Source: an uncultured Senegalimassilia sp.
GTDB lineage: Bacteria > Actinomycetota > Coriobacteriia > Coriobacteriales > Eggerthellaceae
Direction of reading: 5' to 3'
Length of the DNA stretch: 64,000 nt
NCBI RefSeq assembly: GCF_934630535.1
Contig: NZ_CAKTVU010000001.1
Span: 248,001 to 312,000, forward strand
The position numbers and the translations under genes were made by a program. Below, in pieces: positions 7,819 to 15,519 of this stretch (positions within the stretch are counted from its first letter, which is position 1; each line of letters begins with the position of its first letter). The notes beneath the pieces are model-generated. The model saw only the letters and a list, made by a program, of their open reading frames with translations, searched no databases and had not been told where the DNA came from.

Positions 7819-8679
7819 CTAGCGCAGGTTGCGCAGCTCCTCCTCGATAGGCAGGCCGTCGGTGCGCGGCAGGTCCATCTCGATGGCGCGCTCGACGCAG
7901 GTGCATACGAAATGCGACGCTTTCTCCACCGACTGGTCGAGCGCCACGCCGTTGACCGCGTCGGCGATGAGGATGGCGGAGAACACGTCGCCGGTGCCGG
8001 AGCGCTGCCCGCCTAGGCGCGCGGTCTGGATGGTGAAGGGTGCGCGGCCCTGCTCGTAGCATACGTTGGCCACGCGATCTTGGAACTCCACGCCGGTGAC
8101 CACCACGCGCGCGGGGCCGGTCTGCGATAGCTGCTGGGCGATTTGCGCGGCGTCTTCACAGGTCATGTCCTTGCTGAAGGGCACGCCTGCCAGGATGCAC
8201 GCTTCGGTGAGGTTCGGGGTGATGATGTCGGCCTTCGCCGTGAGCTCGGCCATGCGTTCGCACATCTCCGGCGTGTAGGTGCCGTAAGGGTGGCCCTCGT
8301 CGCCCATGACGGGATCGACCATCACGATGCAGTCGGGGCCGCCGAACTCGTCGATGAACTCGCTGACCACCGCGATCTGCTCCGCCGATCCCAGGAAGCC
8401 CGTGCAGATGCCGCGGAACTTCAGGCCGAGCTTGCGCCACTCGCGGATATGCTCGCGCATGTAGGGCGTGAAATCCTGGAAGCTGTAGCTGGGGAAACCC
8501 GTGTGGTTGGACAGCACCGAGGTGGGCAGCACGCAGCATTGCACGCCAAGCTGGGAGATGACGGGAAGCTGCACCGCCACCGAACATCGACCGAAGCCGG
8601 TGAAGTCGTTGATGAGCGCGATCTTCTTCTGGTTGTTGTGGTTGGGCAGGGCGGTGTCGGCAGGTTCGGTAGTGCTCAC
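7819..8679 (-). CDS. pdxY: Pyridoxamine/pyridoxal kinase
   Basis: A 286-residue ribokinase-superfamily kinase that phosphorylates pyridoxal or pyridoxamine in the B6 salvage pathway. Visible features are the N-terminal INDFTGFGRCSV, SVLSNHTGF, the DPVMGDEG substrate/metal motif near residue 140, TPNLTEA and the ATP-site anion hole GTGDVFSA near residue 235. The start is a GTG at 8679 with AAGGAAAG eight bases upstream. A TATAAT-like -10 (8716-8721 on the minus strand) lies upstream. PdxY versus a PdxK-like enzyme cannot be separated by sequence alone. Confidence 0.85.
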   Translation of the reverse strand: MSTTEPADTALPNHNNQKKIALINDFTGFGRCSVAVQLPVISQLGVQCCVLPTSVLSNHTGFPSYSFQDFTPYMREHIREWRKLGLKFRGICTGFLGSAEQIAVVSEFIDEFGGPDCIVMVDPVMGDEGHPYGTYTPEMCERMAELTAKADIITPNLTEACILAGVPFSKDMTCEDAAQIAQQLSQTGPARVVVTGVEFQDRVANVCYEQGRAPFTIQTARLGGQRSGTGDVFSAILIADAVNGVALDQSVEKASHFVCTCVERAIEMDLPRTDGLPIEEELRNLR

Positions 8680-9080
8680 GGGGCGTCTTTCCTTGGGATG
8701 TTATGTAACGCGCACATTATAAGGGAGTCGCGGGCGGGGCTGTGGCTTGCAGCGCAGAATGCCCGCGGATTCCGTTTTCGCCGGCGCGAAGTTCTGGGCG
8801 GTTTGGAAGGCGGTAGTGGCGCGAATTGTGCACGAAGGGGTTGGGCTCTGGGCGGTTTTCGGGGCTTTTCGCGGTGATGAGGCCATGCGAACCGCCCAGA
8901 ACTCCGGAACCATGGCGAAAACAGGGGCGTTATTCTGCAAAACCACCCAGAAGAGGGTGGGCGGCGGGGTGCGGCGATAGTGGTACTATATGGCGTTGCG
9001 CCTGCGCACGCGGGCGCGATGTTTCAGCTTGTTATGGGGCGGTTGCCCAGGGCGGCGGTCCTTTTGCGTTGGGAAAGGGA
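8680..9080. other. 400-bp non-coding interval with repeats
   Basis: Divergent spacer between the pyridoxamine kinase and the symporter. It holds a TATAAT on the minus strand (8716-8721) and the repeat cluster described separately. No convincing gene is seen. Confidence 0.7.
8754..8953. repeat. Cluster of intergenic TTCTGGGCGGTTT repeats, direct and inverted
   Basis: Copy B (8754-8804, plus) starts GCAGAAT and ends GAAGTTCTGGGCGGTTT. Copy C (8889-8940, minus) has the same head, a shared GTTTTCGCC centre and the same tail. A tail-only copy is at 8847-8860 (CTCTGGGCGGTTTT), and a minus-strand copy CTTCTGGGTGGTTTTGCAG abuts at 8937-8953. A further copy lies at 3291-3333. Confidence 0.6.
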
Positions 9081-10529
9081 ATGGATATGGCGGAAAACAC
9101 ACCCCAGGCGCCCGCATCGGCGTCGGGCAAGGAAGCGCCGGCTTCGCGCGAACACTTCGCGTCGCGGCTCGGCTTCATCCTGATCAGCGCCGGATGCGCG
9201 ATCGGATTGGGCAACGTTTGGCGCTTCCCCTACATCACCGGCGAGTACGGCGGAGCGGCGTTCGTGCTGCTGTACCTGGTGTTTCTGGTGATCTTGGGCA
9301 TGCCCGTCATGGTCATGGAGTTCGCCGTGGGCCGCGCCTCGCAGCGCTCGGCCGCGCAAGCCTTCGATAAGCTGCAGCCGAGCGGGAAGTGGCATTGGTT
9401 CTCGTGGTGGGGCTATATCGGCTGCATGATCTTGATGATGTTCTATACCACCGTGTGCGGATGGATGCTGTCGTACGTGCCGCAGATGGCGTCGGGCATG
9501 TTCAACGGCGCCGATGCGGCGTTTGCCGGGGCGGCCTTCAACGGCATGCTGGAGAACCCCGCATGGCTGATCGGGTGGATGGTCGTGGCGGTCGTCATCG
9601 GTTTTTTGGTGTGCAGCTTGGGCCTGCAAAAGGGCGTCGAGCGCGTCACGAAGGTCATGATGGCCACGCTGTTCGTGGTGATGATCGCGCTGTGCATCCG
9701 CGCCGTCACGTTGCCCGGCGCCGCCGAGGGCATCGCGTTTTACCTGGTGCCCGACTTCGGGCGCCTGTTCGCCGACGGATGGTCGACGTTCGGCGACGCG
9801 GTGTACGCGGCCATGGGCCAGGCGTTCTTCAGCCTGTCGCTCGGCATCGCGGCCATGGAGATCTTCGGCTCGCGTATCGGACGGCAGCGCAGCCTTACCG
9901 GCGAGGCCGTCTCCGTCACCGCGCTGAACACCGTGGTTGCCATCCTGGCGGGCCTGATCATCTTCCCGGCATGTTTCGCCTATGGTGTTTCCCCTGATCA
10001 GGGCCCGTCGCTGGTGTTCGTGACGCTGCCGGTGGTGTTCGGGCAGATGCCGCTGGGCAACGTGTGGGGCTGCCTGTTCTTCGTGTTCATGGCGTTCGCG
10101 TCGCTGTCCACCGTCATCGCCGTGTTCGAGAACCTGATCAGCTGGTCCATGGACAAGTGGGGAATGATGCGCAGCCGCGCCGTCATCTTCAACGCCGTGC
10201 TGGTGCTGGTACTGTCCCTTCCGTGCGCGCTGGGCTTCAACGTGCTGTCGGGTGTCACCATCCCGGCCATCGGCGACATCCAGTCCATCGAGGACTTCAT
10301 CGTGTCGAACAATATGCTGCCGCTGGGCAGCCTGGCGTTCGTGCTGTTCTGCACCACGCGTCGCGGCTGGGGATGGGAGAGCTTCCTGGCAGAGGCCGAT
10401 CAGGGCGAGGGCGTGAAGTTCCCGCGCTGGACGCGCCTGTGGTTGAAGTACGGCATTCCGGCGCTGATCGTGGTGATCTTCGTGCTGGGGTATGCGCCGA
10501 AGATGGCCATCTGGCTGGGGCTTGCCTAG
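9081..10529 (+). CDS. Sodium:neurotransmitter symporter (NSS) family transporter
   Basis: A 482-residue membrane protein with 11-12 hydrophobic helices. The first helix carries the NSS signature AIGLGNVWRFPYITGEYGG, which builds the sodium and substrate sites. Bacterial members such as LeuT and MhsT import amino acids, including aromatic ones, with Na+. ATG 9081 and ATG 9087 both follow GGAAAGGGA; 9087 has the better spacing. The substrate is not predictable. A terminator follows directly, so the gene is probably a single transcription unit. Confidence 0.9.
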   Translation: MDMAENTPQAPASASGKEAPASREHFASRLGFILISAGCAIGLGNVWRFPYITGEYGGAAFVLLYLVFLVILGMPVMVMEFAVGRASQRSAAQAFDKLQPSGKWHWFSWWGYIGCMILMMFYTTVCGWMLSYVPQMASGMFNGADAAFAGAAFNGMLENPAWLIGWMVVAVVIGFLVCSLGLQKGVERVTKVMMATLFVVMIALCIRAVTLPGAAEGIAFYLVPDFGRLFADGWSTFGDAVYAAMGQAFFSLSLGIAAMEIFGSRIGRQRSLTGEAVSVTALNTVVAILAGLIIFPACFAYGVSPDQGPSLVFVTLPVVFGQMPLGNVWGCLFFVFMAFASLSTVIAVFENLISWSMDKWGMMRSRAVIFNAVLVLVLSLPCALGFNVLSGVTIPAIGDIQSIEDFIVSNNMLPLGSLAFVLFCTTRRGWGWESFLAEADQGEGVKFPRWTRLWLKYGIPALIVVIFVLGYAPKMAIWLGLA

Positions 10530-10575
10530 GGTTGCGCTTGTTCGGGTTGACTGCAAGAATCGGTTGATTATGACG

Positions 10576-10613
10576 AAGGGGCTCGACGCGTTGGATCGCG
10601 TCGAGCCCCTTTT
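10576..10613. terminator. Rho-independent terminator
   Basis: A perfect 15-bp stem (AAGGGGCTCGACGCG and its complement) with a 6-base loop and a T run. It separates the symporter from the convergent bactofilin-like gene. Confidence 0.9.
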
Positions 10614-10627
10614 GCATGGTGCGCAGG

Positions 10628-11983
10628 TTATGCTGTGGGCGCCTGCGGCGGATTGCCGGAGCCGTTTTGCGGAGCGTCGGGCTGCCGGGGAGCAGCTGCA
10701 GACGCCGGCGCTGCCGGCGCGGGTGCAGGCGCCGCTGCAGCCGAGACGGGGTTGCCCGCCTGCGGCGTCGGCGCGCCCTCGTTGCGGTTCGTCAATCCCA
10801 GGAACGCGTTCTGGATGAGGTAGCCTAGGGCGAACATGAAGCAGGCGGCCGCCAGCGGCTTGCCGATGTAGGGCAGCGCGCACGCCGCGCCCAGGATGGC
10901 GCCCATGGCAAGCGCCGCGGGGAAGCGCCCCAGGTTCTTGAATACCAGCTTGCCCAGCGCTGCGGCGGTGAAGCCGCCCGAGACGATGGTGAGCGCGATC
11001 AGGGAGAACGTTGCGGCGCCGGCGATGGGCAGCGTGATAACCAGGCAGCATAGGATGATCACCGCCACGGGTGCTGCGATGGCGCCGATGATCCCGGAGG
11101 CGACCAGGTAGCCGGTGCGGGTTTTCGCCAGCTTGGCGGCGTTTGCGGTGTGCTTGCGTGCCAGCCACTCGGCTGCCGCCGCGGTCACCAGGCACGCAAG
11201 GGCGCCGTAGACCACTCCCAGCAGGGTGCCGGCAGCGTTGAATGCGGGCTCGGCCTTATCGTCTTCCGTGTTGATGGAAAGCTCCAGGGCGCCGTGCTGC
11301 GCGCCGGAGGCTATTTCGGGCTGATCGCCGGCGGAGCCGCGTAGGGCACCTTCGATGCGGGCGTTCGGGCCCAGTCGCACGGAGTCGGCGTTGACCACGA
11401 CGTCGCCGTGGACGGTTCCGTCGATGACGGCGTGCTCGGCGCAGATGTAGAGCGCATCGCATTCGCCGGAGAAGCTCGCATCGCCGGCGGCGATGGCAAC
11501 CGCCTGCGCCGTGGTGTCGCTCACCGTGGCGTCTTTTGCGGCAAGGGTGATGCTGTGCGCCACATCGGCGCCCCTGATGGCGATGTCCTCGGCTGCTGCG
11601 CGGATGCTGCCCGACACGCTGCATGAGCTTACGGCGATGGACTGGCCTGCGGCAAGGATGTCGTTAGGTGCGGCCGTCTTCGTGAACAGCTTGCTTTGGC
11701 CGAACCAGACGATGTCGTCTCCCAGCAGGCCGCTCGCATCGTCGGCGACCTGGTCGGCTGACCAGGCGTGGTCGTCGTTTGCGTGATGCGATTCGTCCGC
11801 TGCGAACGCCGGCATCGCCGGGGCGATGGCGAGCGTGCCCGCAGTTGCGACGGCTACGGCCGCGCATGCGAGTGCGCCCGGCATGTCCGCGCCGGTTTTC
11901 CGGGCATTGCGAGCCCATGCGGCAATGCTCGCGCCAACAAGCACGATAAGCGCGAGCGCCATGAGAAGCGTTATGGCGGTCAT
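10628..11983 (-). CDS. Bactofilin/polymer-forming-like membrane protein
   Basis: A 451-residue envelope protein. It has an N-terminal transmembrane segment (residues 1-25), then a second hydrophobic stretch ending PAFAA, a beta-helix-like middle (about 110-240) with repeats such as HAVIDGTVHGDVVVNADSVRLGPNARIEG that recall bactofilin and polymer-forming proteins, then four or five transmembrane helices (about 270-400), and an Ala/Pro-rich tail. The fold of the middle is inferred from the repeated short hydrophobic turns. The start at 11983 has GGAGG upstream. A triple 11-bp repeat plus TATACT lies in its promoter, the same operator type as before the PAP2 gene. Confidence 0.65.
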   Translation of the reverse strand: MTAITLLMALALIVLVGASIAAWARNARKTGADMPGALACAAVAVATAGTLAIAPAMPAFAADESHHANDDHAWSADQVADDASGLLGDDIVWFGQSKLFTKTAAPNDILAAGQSIAVSSCSVSGSIRAAAEDIAIRGADVAHSITLAAKDATVSDTTAQAVAIAAGDASFSGECDALYICAEHAVIDGTVHGDVVVNADSVRLGPNARIEGALRGSAGDQPEIASGAQHGALELSINTEDDKAEPAFNAAGTLLGVVYGALACLVTAAAAEWLARKHTANAAKLAKTRTGYLVASGIIGAIAAPVAVIILCCLVITLPIAGAATFSLIALTIVSGGFTAAALGKLVFKNLGRFPAALAMGAILGAACALPYIGKPLAAACFMFALGYLIQNAFLGLTNRNEGAPTPQAGNPVSAAAAPAPAPAAPASAAAPRQPDAPQNGSGNPPQAPTA

Positions 11984-12074
11984 GATGTCCTCCTCCGTTT
12001 GCGTTTGCGCGACGCAACGGCGGCCCCGGCGTCGCGTGAAAGCCCCTTCGCGTAGCGGCTTTCCCCTTTCCGTC

Positions 12075-12129
12075 AGTATACTTCCTCGTGCGAGCGCGCA
12101 TGTAAAGAGAGGGTAAGCCAGATGTGAAG
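12075..12129 (-). promoter_or_regulatory. Activator-type promoter: three 11-bp repeats plus -10 TATACT
   Basis: Units CGCATGTAAAG (12097-12107), AGAGGGTAAGC (12108-12118) and CAGATGTGAAG (12119-12129) are in exact 11-bp register. On the minus strand the array takes the place of a -35 and a TATACT -10 box (12075-12080) follows 16 bp later. This is the layout of PhoB/OmpR-type activated promoters. It reads into the bactofilin-like gene. Confidence 0.6.
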
Positions 12130-12237
12130 CAAAGCTGCAGCATGCATTCTCGCGCATGTGGGCGTTTGGGGGTTGGTGCGGGGCGTGACGTATACTTGGC
12201 TTTCGAAGGTTTCTTTCTTTTCGCCGGAAGGGTTGGC

Positions 12238-13149
12238 ATGAAGATCACGCTGCAGCAGATGCGCTATATGTTGAAGATCGCCGAGACGGGGTCGATGGTG
12301 GCGGCGTCGCGCGTGCTGTCGGTTTCGCAGCCCAGCCTGTCCGAGGCGGTGTCGGTCGTTGAGCGCGAACTGGGGTTTTCCCTGTTCACTCGCGGAAACA
12401 CCGGCGCTACGCCTACGAAGGAGGGCATGGAGTTCCTTGGTCGGGCGCGGCAGGTGGTTCTGCAGATGGATAACCTTGAGCGCCGCTACGGCGGCAACCA
12501 GCCCGAGGGCATGCGCTTTGCGGTGTCCTCGCATCACTTCACGTTCGTGGAGCGTGCGTTTTTGGACGTTGCGCAGCAGGTGGGTTCGGGTAGATTCGAT
12601 CTGGTGCTCAACGAGACGCAGACGCAGCAGATCATCGACGACGTGGCAAGATGCGACAGCGATTTGGGCGTTATGTACCTTTCGCGCGCAAACGAAGGGG
12701 CGGTGGGGCGCGTGCTCGACCGCAACAAGCTGGAGTTCTATGAGCTGTTCGAGGCGGTGCCGCACGTGTTTTTGCGCATCGGGCATCCGCTGGCGGGGCG
12801 GGAGAGCGTTTCGCTTGACGATTTGTACCCGTATCCGCAGTTGTCGTTCGTACAGGGGGCTTACGAGTCGTCGGCGTTCTCCGAGGAGCCGCTGTGGGCG
12901 CCCTCGGCGAAAACGGTGAAGGTCAGCGACCGCGGTTTCGCCACCAGCTTCATGCTGCACTCCGACGCCTATACCGTGACCAGCGGCGTGTATCCGGAGT
13001 TTCTGCAGCGCGGTGCCATCACGGCGGTGCCCATACGCTCGGGCGAGCGCATGCACATCGGGTACGTGATGCCGCGCGGCCTGTCGCTCGACGCGATAGG
13101 CGAGGCGTTCGTGATCGCAATGAAGCTGTATGCGAAGGTGGAGGGTTAG
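12238..13149 (+). CDS. LysR-family transcriptional regulator
   Basis: A 303-residue LysR-type regulator. The N-terminal winged helix-turn-helix is visible in LQQMRYMLKIAETGSMVAASRVLSVSQPSLSEAV; an effector-binding domain follows from about residue 90. ATG 12238 is preceded by GGAAGGG. A TATACT -10 candidate is at 12191-12196. It is divergent from the bactofilin-like gene, its most likely target besides itself. The effector is unknown. It resembles the second LysR at 28657-29580 in layout and helix sequence. Confidence 0.9.
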   Translation: MKITLQQMRYMLKIAETGSMVAASRVLSVSQPSLSEAVSVVERELGFSLFTRGNTGATPTKEGMEFLGRARQVVLQMDNLERRYGGNQPEGMRFAVSSHHFTFVERAFLDVAQQVGSGRFDLVLNETQTQQIIDDVARCDSDLGVMYLSRANEGAVGRVLDRNKLEFYELFEAVPHVFLRIGHPLAGRESVSLDDLYPYPQLSFVQGAYESSAFSEEPLWAPSAKTVKVSDRGFATSFMLHSDAYTVTSGVYPEFLQRGAITAVPIRSGERMHIGYVMPRGLSLDAIGEAFVIAMKLYAKVEG

Positions 13150-13154
13150 GCGTT

Positions 13155-13853
13155 CTACAGCTTCATGCTGGCGGGGACGATGCAGTCGTAGCGCACGGCC
13201 TTGCCGTCGATGGAGTAGCTGGGCTTGATGCCGGCCAGGTACGGGCCCTTCGCCGGGCGCTTGATGACCACCTTGCGCGGGCCGCAGGCTATGGCGGAGC
13301 GCAGCAACCCCTCCTCGTCAGTGCAGGGCGCCTCCAGGTGGTGCAGCAGCTGGAACTTCTTCTTGACCGCCGCGCTTTTCTGCCGGGCGGGGAACATCGG
13401 GTCGAGGTAGACCACGTCGGGCTTGGCCACGTCCATGGACGCGCGTGCGGTGAGCGCCTGTACGCTGTCTCCGCTGGTCAGGCGCATGCGCGCCACGATG
13501 GGCGAGAGCTGCGGGTCGGCAGCGGCACGCGCTAGGCCGTCGGCAAGCAGTGCGGCGATGACGGGATCGTGCTCGAAGAGCTGCACGTGGAAGCCGGCCG
13601 CCGCCAGCAGCAGCGCGTCCTCCCCGAACCCGGCGGTGGCGTCGATGGCGCGGGGCTGCTCGATGCCTTTGACGCGCGCGGCGCGGACGAGCAGCTCGTG
13701 GGAGAGCCTGCCGGGCTTGATGCGCGGCAGCATGCTCGCAAGATCGCAGCGCAGCTCCATGCCTTCGCCCACCAGCGCCAGGCCGCGCTCGTCGCGCACC
13801 AAGCTGACGGCGGGATCGTCGATGGTGGGAAGCATGTTGTCATCGAAGGTCAT
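13155..13853 (-). CDS. rsmJ: 16S rRNA m2G1516 methyltransferase RsmJ
   Basis: A 232-residue class I SAM-dependent methyltransferase. RsmJ hallmarks are DATAGFGEDALLLAAAGF (SAM site, about residues 95-112), YLDPMFPARQKSA (catalytic loop, about 165) and VVIKRPAKGPYL near the C-terminus. RsmJ modifies N2 of G1516 in 16S rRNA. The gene converges with the LysR gene, 5 bp apart. Confidence 0.88.
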   Translation of the reverse strand: MTFDDNMLPTIDDPAVSLVRDERGLALVGEGMELRCDLASMLPRIKPGRLSHELLVRAARVKGIEQPRAIDATAGFGEDALLLAAAGFHVQLFEHDPVIAALLADGLARAAADPQLSPIVARMRLTSGDSVQALTARASMDVAKPDVVYLDPMFPARQKSAAVKKKFQLLHHLEAPCTDEEGLLRSAIACGPRKVVIKRPAKGPYLAGIKPSYSIDGKAVRYDCIVPASMKL

Positions 13854-14029
13854 GGGGAAGCGTCCGATCGTCGGGTTCTAGGGGGATTTGGGGTCGCGGG
13901 CCTGGGTTGGGGCCGGACCTGCGGGTTCGCGCTACTCGGGTTTTCCGAAGCGCCGCGTGGTTGCCCGGTTGCGGCTTAGGTTCGGGTGTGAGGAGCGCTT
14001 GCGTCGCGCGGCACCGACCGTGAGGCTAA

Positions 14030-14746
14030 CTAGCCTTGGCGTTCGAGCATGGCGATGACGAGCGCGGCGCTGTTGCGGGCCGCCTGCGCCTCGAACGTGG
14101 GGTAATCGATGGACGAGGATCCGTCGGCCTTATCGGAGATGGCGCGCACGATGGCGCACGGCACGCCGTTGGCCCATGCGACCTGCGCGATGGCCGCGCC
14201 TTCCATCTCACAGCACTTCGCGCCGAACGTTTCGACGATGCGCTGCTTTTCGAAGTCGTCGCGCACGAAGCGGTCGCCCGAGGCCACGCGTCCGGTGTGC
14301 GTGGTGGCGCCTATCGCCGACGCCGCGGCGACGGCCGATTTCGACAGCGCCGGGCTGCAGGGGAACGCGAGCGTGTCCAGACCAGGCGTCTGACCTGCGG
14401 CGTAGCCCAGGTTGCGTACATCCATGATGTGATTGACCGCGTCGGTGGCCACCACGATGTCGCCGATGTTGATGGATGCGTCCAGCGAGCCGGCGATGCC
14501 GGTGTTGAGCAGCGCGCTCACGCCGAAGCGGTCGATGAGCACTTGCGCGCACGTGGCGGCGTTCGCCATGCCCACGCCGCACTGCACCACGATGACGGTG
14601 GCGTTGCCGATGGTGCCCACGTTGAACTCCATGCCGGCGAGGCGCGTGATCTTCACTGCGCCGGCCTTCGCCATCTCCTCGCGCAACAGCGCGATTTCCA
14701 CGTCCATGGCGCCGATAATGCCCATGGTGTTGAAGCTCGTAGTCAT
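14030..14746 (-). CDS. mtnN: 5'-methylthioadenosine/S-adenosylhomocysteine nucleosidase
   Basis: A 238-residue nucleosidase that splits adenine from MTA, SAH and 5'-deoxyadenosine. Family markers are IGAMDVEIALL, VVQCGVGMANAA, NTGIAGSLD, the purine-binding MEGAAIAQVA (about residue 185) and the catalytic Asp in AISDKAD. It follows luxS by 33 bp on the same strand, so the two consecutive steps of SAH detoxification are co-encoded. The start at 14746 lacks a strong ribosome binding site, which suggests coupling to luxS translation. Confidence 0.93.
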   Translation of the reverse strand: MTTSFNTMGIIGAMDVEIALLREEMAKAGAVKITRLAGMEFNVGTIGNATVIVVQCGVGMANAATCAQVLIDRFGVSALLNTGIAGSLDASINIGDIVVATDAVNHIMDVRNLGYAAGQTPGLDTLAFPCSPALSKSAVAAASAIGATTHTGRVASGDRFVRDDFEKQRIVETFGAKCCEMEGAAIAQVAWANGVPCAIVRAISDKADGSSSIDYPTFEAQAARNSAALVIAMLERQG

Positions 14747-14779
14747 AAGCTGCTTTCTGATCGGGGAAGGGACGGGCTT

Positions 14780-15274
14780 TTAGTCGAGCAGGGCGGGGTA
14801 GTGCGTGTGGGCCTCGTCGAGCACCTCGAGGGTGTTGGCCATGTAGCGGCGTGCCCACCACTTCGCCTGCACGAGGTCGTTGTCGTGGTAGTTGCCGCAC
14901 TCCTCGGGCTTGGCGCCGGGGATCTCGCCCTCGAAATCGCGGATGAAGGCGAACATGCGGCGCACGAGGTCGGCCACGTCGGCGGATTCAAGCTCGCCGA
15001 AGGCCACCAGGTAGAAGCCGGTGCGGCAGCCCATGGGGCCGAAGTAAATCACGCGGGCAGACCATTCGGCATCGTTGCGCAGGAAGGTGGCGCCGAGATG
15101 CTCGATGGCGTGGACGGCGGCGGTGTCCATGACCGGCTCGCGGTTGGGGGCGGTCATGCGCAGGTCGAACGTGGTGGTCGTGCAGCCGGTGGCGGCGTCA
15201 GCGTCGCGGCGCGACACGTACACGCCGGGCTCGAGCACGCGGTGATCGACGGAAAAACTTGCAATGCGTTCCAT
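14780..15274 (-). CDS. luxS: S-ribosylhomocysteine lyase LuxS
   Basis: A 164-residue LuxS, which cleaves S-ribosylhomocysteine to homocysteine and DPD, the autoinducer-2 precursor. The metal ligands are present: HAIEHLGATFLRN (HXXEH) and the Cys of EECGNYH; the catalytic Cys is in FGPMGCRTGFYL. Length is typical. AAGGAG precedes the ATG at 15274. First gene of a luxS-mtnN unit. Confidence 0.95.
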   Translation of the reverse strand: MERIASFSVDHRVLEPGVYVSRRDADAATGCTTTTFDLRMTAPNREPVMDTAAVHAIEHLGATFLRNDAEWSARVIYFGPMGCRTGFYLVAFGELESADVADLVRRMFAFIRDFEGEIPGAKPEECGNYHDNDLVQAKWWARRYMANTLEVLDEAHTHYPALLD

Positions 15275-15519
15275 GCTTGCTCCTTGCTATATATAGGTAA
15301 CGGCAACGCGGTCGCCGTAGGTTCGCAGCGCCTATTGTACCGCCCGCGAGCAATCCACTTCGCCGGTCGGCCGCGCGAACAAGAAAAACTCCGCGCCAGG
15401 GGCCGTCGATCGGGGTGCGCCTGCGTTCGGGTTGTGCCGTTTGCCGGTGCGGGTGCGCGGGGGAGGGCTGCGCGCGGTACCATCGTGCCATCAATGTGCG
15501 ATGACCTGAGGAGGTTTTC

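Noticed and set aside
9024..11195. A 723-codon minus-strand frame
   Set aside because: His/Arg-rich low-information translation lying antisense to the symporter; a typical shadow frame in GC-rich DNA.
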